Shown in pieces: positions 1 to 7,280 of a stretch of 44,073 nucleotides of DNA. This DNA comes from a virus, in the IMG/VR virus record IMGVR_UViG_3300045284_000120, positions 1 through 44,073 of that record. One strand, given 5' to 3'. Positions within the stretch are counted from its first letter, which is position 1. Every line of letters begins with the position of its first letter. A program made the translations under genes and the position numbers. The notes beneath the pieces were generated by a model. The model was not told the DNA's origin and did not search any database. It saw nothing but the letters and a program-made list of their open reading frames with translations.

Positions 1-41
1 GTCAAACGCAGATTAAATTGTTGGTTAGTCAGACCAAAACA

Positions 42-752
42 ATGACAACTAAAACCTGTAGTCGGTGCCATTTGGCTAAACCGATTGAAGATTTTCAACG
101 GCATGGATTACACCGCGCTGGACAGTGTAAGCCGTGCGTTTCCGATTGGGGGAAGCAATATCGAACGGCTAATACAGAGAAAATCAAGCAATATCGAAGA
201 AGCCATCCTAGAAAACGGATTTATGATCCAGTTAAGGCAAAAGAGTATCAGTTAAAATATAGAGAAAAGCGGTTGATAGCGGCGAAGAAATACTACTTGA
301 AAAATCGCGATAGAATAAAAAAGTGGCGCGAGGTAAATAAAGAGCGGCTTCGCCAAAAAGTAAAGGAAGTCTACGCTCTACGACACGGAGAGAAACGACG
401 GGCTTACGCAAAGCAATATCAAAAGGCTAATCCCGAAAAATTACGAGCAAGGTTGAAAAAATGGGCAGCTAAAAATTCTGATTATGTTAAAGCGAAAAAC
501 GCTTGGTGGGGTGCCTATTACCGAAACGGTTTAGTAGGCGAAAAATTCTCGCCATTGACGATCTACAAACGCGACGGCGGTCGATGCCATATCTGCAAAA
601 AGTTAGTTAAAAAGACCGACGCTTCACTAGATCACTTAATACCAATTTCTAAAGGCGGTGAGCATACCGAACGGAATGTTGCGCTTGCTCATCGACGGTG
701 TAATTCAAGCCGCGGTGCGGGACGGATAGCCGCTCAGCTTCGTTTAAACTAG
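42..752 (+). CDS. HNH endonuclease beside the terminase
   Basis: Reads as 236 residues from the ATG at 42; an in-frame TTG at 18 is a weaker alternative. Near the N-terminus CSRC and CKPC form a zinc-knuckle-like pair. The middle is a Lys/Arg-rich helical stretch with repeated Tyr-x3-Asn-x-Glu-Lys units, common in phage HNH proteins. The C-terminus holds the HNH core: CHIC, then LDHLIPISKGG, then NVALAHRRCN. It lies 3 bases before the terminase gene. HNH proteins next to TerL (HK97 gp74 type) nick DNA and assist packaging; that role here is inferred from position. A free-standing homing endonuclease is the main alternative. Confidence 0.88.
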   Translation: MTTKTCSRCHLAKPIEDFQRHGLHRAGQCKPCVSDWGKQYRTANTEKIKQYRRSHPRKRIYDPVKAKEYQLKYREKRLIAAKKYYLKNRDRIKKWREVNKERLRQKVKEVYALRHGEKRRAYAKQYQKANPEKLRARLKKWAAKNSDYVKAKNAWWGAYYRNGLVGEKFSPLTIYKRDGGRCHICKKLVKKTDASLDHLIPISKGGEHTERNVALAHRRCNSSRGAGRIAAQLRLN

Positions 753-755
753 GTT

Positions 756-2405
756 ATGGGACTTCGAGGAAAAGGGGCAAGGGTTATGCCCCAAACGGTA
801 AGCGCGCTCAAGGAATTCCACGTTCCTGACGTTAAGCGCACAAAGAACCGCGCCGCGGACCTAATCAAGTGGATTCAATACCTACCAATCACGTCGGGGG
901 TGCTTGCCGGTGAGTTATTCAAAGTCAGACAATGGCAAAAAAAAGAAATCCGTCAAATCTACCGGACTGACAAAAAAGGAAAAAGAATCGTCCGCCAAGC
1001 TTTACTCACAATACCTAGAAAGAATGGGAAGACGGGGCTGGCCGCAGCTCTTGCACTGGCTCACCTATGCGGACCAGAGTCCGAGCAGAGGGGGCAAGTC
1101 TACAGCGCCGCCGCAGACCGGCACCAAGCGGCGCTCATCTACAACGAAATGAAGGCGATAATTCAGGCCACGGACCTGAAAGACCGCGTGATTATCCGCG
1201 ACTTTAACAAACATCTAGAGGACACAAAAACCGGAAGCGAATTTTTTGCTCTATCATCCGACTCTAAAACCAAGCATGGCTTTTCCGCATCGTTCATTGT
1301 TTACGACGAGCTGGCGCAGGCGCCAGACCGGAAATTATACGACGTACTGACAACCAGCACCGGCGCGCGCAAAGAGCCGCTAACGATTGTCATTTCGACG
1401 CAATCACCGGATGAACACTCGGTTATGACCGAGTTAGTGAATTACGGCCTAGACATTCAGTCCGGTGTCCATAGCGATCCGACATTTTACCCGGTTATTT
1501 ACTCCGCTCCAGAAGATTCAGATCCGTGGGATGAAAAAGTTTGGTTCGCCTGCAATCCCGCGCTTGATGATTTTCGTGATCTTTCAGAAATGCGATCCGA
1601 AGCGGTCAAGGCGAAACGAATTCCAGTCCGCGAGGCGACTTTCCGGCTTTTGTATTTGAATCAACGTATCAATGCCGAGTCGCGATTTATTGCGATGGCC
1701 GAATGGGACGCTTGTAACGGTGCCGTCGACTTAGCCGCACTCAAAGGCCGGCGCTGTTATGCCGGGTTAGACTTGGCATCAACGGCGGATATTGCCGCGC
1801 TTGTGCTGATTTTTCCCGGCGAGCCGTGCGTTGTGGTGCCCTACTTTTGGGTGCCGGAAGATAATATCGAGCTGCGAGTGACGCGCGACCGAGTGCCCTA
1901 TAATCTATGGGCGCAACAGGGACTAATCGAAGCCACGCCCGGAAACCAGATTGATTATCGCTGGATTATGCTCAAGCTCGGCCAGTGCCGAGTTGATTAT
2001 GATTTGCGTATGCTGGCGTTCGACGCGTGGGGCTCGCACAAGATTGTTTCCGATCTTTGCGATCAGTACGGCTTTACCGTCGACGAAAAGGAAGCCGACA
2101 ACTATAAAAAACCGTTGCTTGTAAAATTCGGCCAGGGGTTTGCGAGCATGAGTGCGCCGACGAAAGAATTACTTAACTACATCTTAGCGCGGCAAATCGC
2201 GCATGGCGGGAATCCAGTTTTAAGGTGGATGGCAAATAACGTCATCGTGCAAACCGATCCGGCTGGCAATATCAAACCTGATAAAAGCAAGTCGACGGAG
2301 AAGATTGATGGTATCGTAGCCCTAATAATGAGCTTAGATTTAGCGATCAGAAATCCTGAGATTGCGTCTTTTTACGATACGCATGAAATGAGAACTCTTG
2401 GATGA
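756..2405 (+). CDS. terL: Terminase large subunit (TerL)
   Basis: 549-residue packaging motor of the Terminase_1/HK97 type. It translocates DNA into the prohead with ATP and cuts the concatemer. The N-terminus MGLRGKGAR is typical of this family, which favours the ATG at 756 over the Met at 786. Walker A is IPRKNGKTG (about residues 86-94) and Walker B is FIVYDEL (180-186). The RNase H-like nuclease domain shows the expected acidic residues: D339 in AGLDLAST, D423 in AFDAWG, D518 in EKIDGIVAL. No small terminase subunit is seen in the window; it probably lies left of the start. Confidence 0.97.
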   Translation: MGLRGKGARVMPQTVSALKEFHVPDVKRTKNRAADLIKWIQYLPITSGVLAGELFKVRQWQKKEIRQIYRTDKKGKRIVRQALLTIPRKNGKTGLAAALALAHLCGPESEQRGQVYSAAADRHQAALIYNEMKAIIQATDLKDRVIIRDFNKHLEDTKTGSEFFALSSDSKTKHGFSASFIVYDELAQAPDRKLYDVLTTSTGARKEPLTIVISTQSPDEHSVMTELVNYGLDIQSGVHSDPTFYPVIYSAPEDSDPWDEKVWFACNPALDDFRDLSEMRSEAVKAKRIPVREATFRLLYLNQRINAESRFIAMAEWDACNGAVDLAALKGRRCYAGLDLASTADIAALVLIFPGEPCVVVPYFWVPEDNIELRVTRDRVPYNLWAQQGLIEATPGNQIDYRWIMLKLGQCRVDYDLRMLAFDAWGSHKIVSDLCDQYGFTVDEKEADNYKKPLLVKFGQGFASMSAPTKELLNYILARQIAHGGNPVLRWMANNVIVQTDPAGNIKPDKSKSTEKIDGIVALIMSLDLAIRNPEIASFYDTHEMRTLG

Positions 2406-2626
2406 ACGACACCGAGCCTAAATATATCGAAGTCGAATCGATCAAGGTTATTCACCTTGAGCCGGGCGACTATCTTATTTTAGAGCATCCGCGCGTTCTT
2501 TCTAACGCTGCTTACAAAAATCTTTTAGAGACAGTTTCAGAAAAATTCCCAATATTAAAAGGCCGCATTATGATTTTAGAAGAAGGCATGACGGCTAAGG
2601 TTTTACGAACTGGAGAATCCAGATGA
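2402..2626 (+). CDS. Small hypothetical protein between TerL and portal
   Basis: 74 residues, overlapping TerL by ATGA and the portal gene by ATGA, so it is translationally coupled on both sides. It is acidic and reads like a compact alpha/beta domain: YIEVESIKVIHLEPGDYL, then a helix-rich middle and KGRIMILEEGMTAKVL. No family was recognised. Its position suggests a packaging or late accessory role, but nothing in the sequence proves this. Confidence 0.75.
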   Translation: MNDTEPKYIEVESIKVIHLEPGDYLILEHPRVLSNAAYKNLLETVSEKFPILKGRIMILEEGMTAKVLRTGESR

Positions 2627-3942
2627 ATATAAAACAGAAAATCGATATAAAACAGAAAATCGGTGACGTAATCACGCGCGGCCTGCGTGCTTTGGGTATC
2701 AATACGCCGGGCCTGATGGACTATTTTTTATTTGGCCCGGGCCAATCGACGCTACCCGGCGCGCGTATTCACGAAGGCAACGCGCTTGGCGTGACCACTG
2801 TTTACCAGTGCGTGAGAGTTATTACCGACGCGATAGGGCAGTTGCCGCTCGCTATCTACAAAGAAGTTGCCGAAGGTGCGCAGAAGGCGGATGATCACCC
2901 GCTTTATCGACTTTTTCATACCGCGCCGAATCCCCTAATGCCGCCGTCCGTTTTTAAAAAATGTATGCAGGGTCATCTGTGTTTGTGGGGCAACGCCTAT
3001 GCCGAGATTGAGCGCAACGGGCGAGGGCAGGTAACGGCTTTATGGCCGTTGCGTCCTGATTCGATGCGGCTGCAGCTCTTTAATCGTAAAATCTTTTACT
3101 ATTACACGACACCGGACGGCACGGAGCGGCAGTTGCGCGACGTTTTACACCTTCGCGGCCTCTCGTCGGATGGGCTTGTCGGCTATTCTCCGATAGCTAT
3201 ACACCGGGAAAAAATGGGCTTGACTAACGCCGCGCTTGAGTATCGGGCGCGGTTTTTTGCGAATAATGCGCAGCCCGGCGGGGCTTTGCGCACACAAAAA
3301 CAGCTTGGCGACGTGGCGTATAAGCGGCTTGAGAAGTTTTGGGAAGAAAAACACGGCGGGTTGTCCAATGCCGGCCGCGTGGCAATTCTTGAGGAAGGGC
3401 TTGAGTGGCAGTCTATCGGGATGCCGGCGCAGGACATGCAATATTTGGAGGGTGCGGAGTTCGAAAAGGCCGATATTGCCGGGATTTTCGGCGTACCGCC
3501 TTACAAAATAGGGCTTTTAAAGCCCGGCACCGTCAGTTTTGCGAGTGTCGAGCAACAGGCGCAAGATATGGTTTCGGATTGCGTGGCGCCTTACGTCGTC
3601 AATTGGGAAGAGTGTTTAAATCTCGCACTGCTCACGCCGGCCGAGCAGAAGATATTTTTCTGCAAATTCTCGTTAAATGCGCTTTTACGCGGTGATTCGG
3701 AGAGTCGGGCGCGGTTTTACACGCAACTTTTCAATATTGGCGTGTTTTCTCAGAACGATATCTTGAAACTTGAGGACCGAAACACCATAGGGACGCTCGG
3801 AGATCGTCGTTATGTGCCGATGAATTACGTTCCAGTGGATATGGTCGACAAGGTGATTGAAGGCAAGACGGCGCCGTCGCAGGATTCGATTGACGTTACG
3901 CCCGCCAAACCGGCGCAGTTGAGCAATGGGGCAGCGCATTGA
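2623..3942 (+). CDS. Portal protein, HK97 family
   Basis: 439 residues, the usual length for HK97-type portals, which form the dodecameric ring at the head vertex through which DNA enters and to which the tail connectors bind. Family signatures visible: TTVYQCVRVITDAIGQLPL near residue 60, GNAYAEIERNGRGQ near 125, LRGLSSDGLVGYSPI near 175, then LTNAALEYRARFFANNAQPGG. The extreme N-terminus contains two identical six-codon units caused by an exact 18-bp tandem repeat. Follows TerL as in HK97. Confidence 0.96.
   Translation: MNIKQKIDIKQKIGDVITRGLRALGINTPGLMDYFLFGPGQSTLPGARIHEGNALGVTTVYQCVRVITDAIGQLPLAIYKEVAEGAQKADDHPLYRLFHTAPNPLMPPSVFKKCMQGHLCLWGNAYAEIERNGRGQVTALWPLRPDSMRLQLFNRKIFYYYTTPDGTERQLRDVLHLRGLSSDGLVGYSPIAIHREKMGLTNAALEYRARFFANNAQPGGALRTQKQLGDVAYKRLEKFWEEKHGGLSNAGRVAILEEGLEWQSIGMPAQDMQYLEGAEFEKADIAGIFGVPPYKIGLLKPGTVSFASVEQQAQDMVSDCVAPYVVNWEECLNLALLTPAEQKIFFCKFSLNALLRGDSESRARFYTQLFNIGVFSQNDILKLEDRNTIGTLGDRRYVPMNYVPVDMVDKVIEGKTAPSQDSIDVTPAKPAQLSNGAAH
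2627..2662 (+). repeat. Perfect 18-bp tandem duplication in the portal start
   Basis: Two identical adjacent 18-bp units (2627-2644 and 2645-2662) give the repeated residues IKQKI directly after the start codon. The duplication is in frame and adds six codons to the N-terminus. Confidence 0.95.
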
Positions 3943-4196
3943 TGGAAACAAAATCCGTGATATTAGAGGCAATCTGGATTGCTAGATTAAAGGTCCATCG
4001 TGAGGACATTACCAACAAAGCCAAAATGCGGCTTTTAGTTAATCCTAATACTCTTCGTGATCTGATGCGTGAAAGGGCATTTGCTGAGGAAAATCCGTTT
4101 CCGAAACCGGGTCAACCGTTTACTATTTTTGGAATTCCAGTTGCTGTGACTGTAGATATTGAGGGATGGGAATTAGTTTTGAGTCAAGGTAAGTGA
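3942..4196 (+). CDS. Hypothetical protein after portal
   Basis: 84 residues from the ATG that overlaps the portal stop codon (TGATG). N-terminal helix rich in charged residues, then NPFPKPGQPFTIFGIPVAV, which resembles the short N-x-F-x2-P-G motif of small phage proteins that predict a beta-hairpin. No known domain. First gene of the accessory island between portal and protease. Confidence 0.75.
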   Translation: METKSVILEAIWIARLKVHREDITNKAKMRLLVNPNTLRDLMRERAFAEENPFPKPGQPFTIFGIPVAVTVDIEGWELVLSQGK

Positions 4197-4200
4197 GAGA

Positions 4201-4250
4201 GGGACGGGGACCACGGTAACCCGGCGCAATTCCGGCGGTCTTCCCGTCCC
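4201..4250 (+). other. GC-rich hairpin in intergenic gap
   Basis: The gap 4197-4283 holds a long stem: GGGACGGG at 4201-4208 pairs with CCCGTCCC at 4243-4250. GACC (4209-4212) can pair with GGTC (4237-4240) and CCGG with CCGG inside the loop. No T tract follows, so it is not a standard intrinsic terminator. It may be an RNA processing or stability element, or a weak transcription barrier. Confidence 0.5.
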
Positions 4251-4283
4251 TTAGCGCCTACAAATATAATACTGTGTTTGAAA

Positions 4284-4514
4284 ATGGCTGTAAATAAGAA
4301 TTGGTGGAAGAAAAACAATTTCGGTATTCCGCCGGACGACTGGGGGACTTTGGTAAAATATTACTCGCATGCTTGTTACGAGGAAATTTGGCACGATTTA
4401 AATGAGGAAAACCGAGAAAAGTTTGACAAGGTTTGTAATGCTCTAAAGTTGTGCGATTGGGGTCGCTATGGGTTTTCGGAAATTGAGGCACGCGAAAAGG
4501 CTAATAATAAGTGA
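4284..4514 (+). CDS. Hypothetical protein, Trp-rich
   Basis: 76 residues from the ATG at 4284 (an in-frame TTG lies 6 bases upstream). Begins MAVNKNWWKKNNFGIPPDDW and continues as an acidic helical protein with 5 Trp. It shares a stop/start overlap with the glycosyltransferase gene that follows, so the two are likely co-translated. No family recognised; the ribosome site is weak. Confidence 0.7.
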   Translation: MAVNKNWWKKNNFGIPPDDWGTLVKYYSHACYEEIWHDLNEENREKFDKVCNALKLCDWGRYGFSEIEAREKANNK

Positions 4515-5119
4515 ATCCAAAAGTCGCCCTTGGCATCGCCTATTACCGTTCCATGTCAATGCCAACGTTTAACTCGCTTTGGCGGGTTGCGCGATATTAT
4601 CGCGGCCAGCTCGACGTTTTGACTGAAGGAAGCTGTTATGTGCATTGGAATCGTGAAGAATTGCTCGAAAAGGCACTCAGTCGGGACTACACACACCTTT
4701 GGTTTTTCGATACGGACGTGACTTGTCCGCCGGATACTCTCGACCGCTTACTTGCGCATGATGTCGACATCGTCGGCGGTTATTATCCAGTCAGACAAGA
4801 GGATCAAAGCTATTCGACGCTAAAAATCCTCAAAAATGGCGAAATCACGCCGCTAGTCCCGCCGTTGCCCAATAAACTATTCCATTGCGTCGACGGTCCC
4901 GAATTAAACGAATTAGTCACGATTCCTACCGGCTGTATGCTGATTCGCTTATCCGTTCTTAAAAAACTTAACCCGCCCTATTTTAGATGTGAAAGACCAG
5001 TCGGCGAGGATACTTATTTCTGCGCTTGGTTACATCACGCGGGGATTAAAATTTGGTGCGATCCGACTATTAGGGTGGGACATTGGGGCGAAAAGCTTTA
5101 TGAAAACCATCAGACGTGA
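4511..5119 (+). CDS. Glycosyltransferase, GT-A fold
   Basis: 202 residues from a GTG overlapping the previous stop (GTGA). Looks like a short family-2-type glycosyltransferase: an N-terminal SMSMPTFNSLWRVARYY segment, the DxD nucleotide-sugar/metal motif in LWFFDTDVTCPP (about residues 68-79), then DIVGGYYPVR, a GEDTYFCAWLHHAGI acceptor-side motif (conserved ED) and HWG near the C-terminus. Such enzymes move a sugar from a nucleotide donor to an acceptor. The acceptor here (virion protein, DNA base or host surface glycan) cannot be told from sequence. Lies in a late-operon island with a methyltransferase. Confidence 0.85.
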   Translation: MNPKVALGIAYYRSMSMPTFNSLWRVARYYRGQLDVLTEGSCYVHWNREELLEKALSRDYTHLWFFDTDVTCPPDTLDRLLAHDVDIVGGYYPVRQEDQSYSTLKILKNGEITPLVPPLPNKLFHCVDGPELNELVTIPTGCMLIRLSVLKKLNPPYFRCERPVGEDTYFCAWLHHAGIKIWCDPTIRVGHWGEKLYENHQT

Positions 5120-5333
5120 ATTTGCGGTTGATTTAACCGCGCCACATTTACGGGTAATTGCGATCGAATTACCTCACCTTGATCATTGTTTTTCGCTTAT
5201 AACTAGAAATCAGGCGGTGTATATGCGCACCTGCGATTCACCTGATTGTTGCGGTTTTGATAAAGCGTTGACCGGACGGTTGATCAGATATCGGCGGTTA
5301 TATGAGAGAATTACTACTCGGCGCAGGCCATGA
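5100..5333 (+). CDS. Small Cys-containing hypothetical protein
   Basis: 77 residues, starting within the end of the glycosyltransferase gene and running 32 bases into the methyltransferase gene. Contains CDSPDCCGF, a possible metal site, and a basic C-terminus (LYERITTRRRP). Positioned between two enzyme genes with overlaps on both sides, which supports it being translated. No family recognised. Confidence 0.6.
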   Translation: MKTIRREFAVDLTAPHLRVIAIELPHLDHCFSLITRNQAVYMRTCDSPDCCGFDKALTGRLIRYRRLYERITTRRRP

Positions 5334-5801
5334 CCGGCAGAAGCGAATCTGGTTACAGGATGACAGCAAATTTAAGAATCTAGTCACGCTCGATATCAAT
5401 CCGGACGCCAAGCCGAGCGTGATATTCGATTTGGAACTAACTACTCTGCCGTTCAAGGCCAATTTGTTTAACGAGATTCACGCCTATGAAGTGCTAGAGC
5501 ATGTCGGTAAGCAAGGTGATTGGCGTTTTTTTTTGCGCAGTTTGATGAATTTGCCCGCGTGCTGGTGCCTAATGGGACAATATTTATCACTTCTCCCGCG
5601 GCCGATAGCCCTTGGGTTTGGGGCGATCCGGGGCATACGCGGTTTATGGGGTTGGAAGTTTACACGTTTTTAGACCGAAACCAGTACGAAATTCAGCTAG
5701 GGAAAACGCCGATGACGGACTATCGGCGCTATTTTACGAGTAACTGGAAGATTATCGCGCTTAGGAAAGACGGCGCGGCGGTGCTACGGAGTATCAAGTG
5801 A
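5302..5801 (+). CDS. SAM-dependent methyltransferase, -1 frameshifted at T9
   Basis: The first frame (ATG 5302) encodes MRELLLGAGH, LVTLDINPD and HAYEVLEHVG, the motifs of a class I methyltransferase. At the T run 5526-5534 the meaningful reading moves to the -1 frame: FDEFARVLVPNGTIFITSP and the rest of the fold, to the stop at 5801. A -1 slip on T-TTT-TTT (5526-5532) gives one 166-residue protein. Without slippage the product is a 123-residue truncated form. The cause may be programmed slippage, phase variation or an error in a homopolymer. Methyl acceptor unknown; neighbours suggest sugar or protein modification. Confidence 0.8.
5526..5534 (+). promoter_or_regulatory. Nine-T slippery tract in methyltransferase
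   Basis: In the zero frame the codons are CGT TTT TTT TTG, so the heptamer T-TTT-TTT sits in exactly the register needed for -1 slippage. The frame that continues the methyltransferase fold is the -1 frame. The tract also suits polymerase slippage. Confidence 0.65.
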
Positions 5802-6025
5802 TTACTTGTGACCGATGCCAGAAACAAATTATTCCGCGAGAGGGCTATACGGAGTCAATGTTTGAGGTTATTGACGAGACGCAGGGATTAATCGCTTGCC
5901 TTGAATGCTACGATGAATACAGAAAGGGTTTTCACAAAATTAAAGACGACGTGGCAGCGGAATTGAAGCGCCGGGCTGAGAATTGGCGCAACGAGTGGCG
6001 GCGCAACTTCAAGAGGGAAAAATAA
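5798..6025 (+). CDS. Zinc-ribbon-like small protein
   Basis: 75 residues from a GTG overlapping the methyltransferase stop (GTGA). Two Cys pairs, CDRC near residue 4 and CLEC near residue 35, can bind one zinc ion. The C-terminal half is a strongly charged helix (LKRRAENWRNEWRRNFKREK). This architecture is common in small phage nucleic-acid or protein binding adaptors; function not known. Confidence 0.78.
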   Translation: MITCDRCQKQIIPREGYTESMFEVIDETQGLIACLECYDEYRKGFHKIKDDVAAELKRRAENWRNEWRRNFKREK

Positions 6026-6298
6026 ATGCAAAAATATAAACTTCTGCGGGAAAAGTTACGCAAAAAACTGAACGACAAGACGCCACTGACAAAAATTGAA
6101 AAGCGTCAATTGGCCGTGGTTAGAGAATACGACGCCAAAAGATCAGAGGAAGCGAAGCGGCGATTCTTTGAAATGGCTTATCCGTCGAAAATAATTCGTA
6201 TCGGCAAAAATAATGTTGAATTGTTTTATCGATATCCTGACGCGGTAGTGCAGTTGCGAAAAGTAAATGAGGTTAAGCGTTCGAGGGTTAAACGATGA
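6026..6298 (+). CDS. Basic hypothetical protein
   Basis: 90 residues, ATG directly after the previous stop with a purine-rich ribosome site in that gene's end. Very rich in Lys and Arg, mostly helical, with a beta-like segment near KIIRIGKNNVELFYRY. Could bind nucleic acid, but there is no recognisable domain. Overlaps the next gene by ATGA. Confidence 0.7.
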   Translation: MQKYKLLREKLRKKLNDKTPLTKIEKRQLAVVREYDAKRSEEAKRRFFEMAYPSKIIRIGKNNVELFYRYPDAVVQLRKVNEVKRSRVKR

Positions 6299-6483
6299 AA
6301 AATTCCTATCGAATTGATGAAGCCGCCGAGCGTTGGCATGTTCATCCTAAAACAGTCGAACGCGCTATTCACCGCGGCGAGGTTGACGCCTTCAAAATAG
6401 GCTCAACGTGGCGAATTCGGACCGAAGAAGTCGAGCGCGTCGAAAAAAAAACGTACTCCGTAGGACAACAAAGAACTCTGTAG
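6295..6483 (+). CDS. Helix-turn-helix excisionase/MerR-like protein
   Basis: 62 residues with the compact winged-helix pattern of the excisionase-type DNA-binding family: YRIDEAAERWHVHPKTVERA (helix-turn-helix), then a wing with the family hallmark FKIGSTWRI, then RTEEVER. Last gene before the terminator at 6592-6632. A DNA-binding protein is unusual in the middle of a packaging/head operon. It may be a late regulator, or a xis-like protein if the phage is temperate; no integrase is seen in the window. Confidence 0.82.
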   Translation: MKNSYRIDEAAERWHVHPKTVERAIHRGEVDAFKIGSTWRIRTEEVERVEKKTYSVGQQRTL

Positions 6484-6591
6484 ACACTTCCCGCTAGTTT
6501 TCTCCTATCTTATTTTCTTTTTCTCCGTAGAATCATTCACACAAGTTAAATAGTTTCGCGGACCGTACATCCGCTTAAAGCTAGTTTTTAA

Positions 6592-6632
6592 GGGCCAACT
6601 CCTGTCGACAGGCCGGGAGTTGGCCCTTTTTT
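6592..6632 (+). terminator. Strong intrinsic terminator abutting protease start codon
   Basis: GGGCCAACTCC at 6592-6602 pairs perfectly with GGAGTTGGCCC at 6616-6626, and six T follow (6627-6632). The loop carries its own palindrome TGTCGACA (6603-6610). The protease ATG is at 6633, immediately after the T run. The 3' arm contains GGGAG, the only Shine-Dalgarno-like sequence in reach, so the same hairpin may also hide the ribosome site. The upstream gap 6484-6591 shows no clear sigma-70 promoter. Confidence 0.9.
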
Positions 6633-7280
6633 ATGGAAAAAGAGCTACGAACTTTCGCACTCACTGAGATCCGCGCAATAGACGGCGCCAATCCCGTCGT
6701 TGAAGGCCACGCTGCAGTTTTCAACACAAAATCCCATGACATGGGTTTTCGCGAAATCATTCTACCCGGCGCTTTTGCCGACGCAGTGAAGGGTGACGAT
6801 GTTAAATTTTTACTAAATCACCGCGGATTACCGCTCGCGCGCACCAAATCCGGCACTCTTCACCTCTCTGAGGATAATCGCGGGCTTTATTTCAAAGCCG
6901 AACTAGACGCCAACGACCCTGATGTCCAGCGGCTTTTGCCGAAGGTGAAGCGCGGCGATTTGTCGGAAATGAGTTTCGCTTTTAGCGTCAAGGACCGCGC
7001 GACCGACGAAAAATGGTCACGCGATAAGGGCGAAATGGTGCGCTCACTCCTAAAGGTTTCGCTTTTCGACGTGTCCGCAGTCAGTTTTCCCGCCTATCCG
7101 GCCACGGATTTACAGGCGCGAAGCTATTTCGAATCAAAAATCAACGAATTAAACGCCGACACCGAAAAAGTTAAGGCGGAATTTCTCGCCGATTCCAAAG
7201 CACGCTCAGAAGCCCGCAGAAAATTTATTTCAAAGCTCGATGAGCAAAAACGGAGGTTTGTTTATGTCAGTCAACGTTAA
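6633..7280 (+). CDS. Prohead protease, HK97 family
   Basis: 215 residues, the usual size of HK97 gp4-type serine proteases that trim the capsid delta domain during head maturation. Visible signatures: VVEGHAAVFNTKSHDMG, then REIILPGAFADAV, H63 in FLLNHRG and S114 in LSEMSFAFSV (the predicted His and Ser of the active site), and LFDVSAVSFPAYPAT. Start at 6633 gives the family's natural N-terminus, although no free ribosome site precedes it because of the terminator. Overlaps the capsid gene start by 17 bases. Confidence 0.95.
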   Translation: MEKELRTFALTEIRAIDGANPVVEGHAAVFNTKSHDMGFREIILPGAFADAVKGDDVKFLLNHRGLPLARTKSGTLHLSEDNRGLYFKAELDANDPDVQRLLPKVKRGDLSEMSFAFSVKDRATDEKWSRDKGEMVRSLLKVSLFDVSAVSFPAYPATDLQARSYFESKINELNADTEKVKAEFLADSKARSEARRKFISKLDEQKRRFVYVSQR

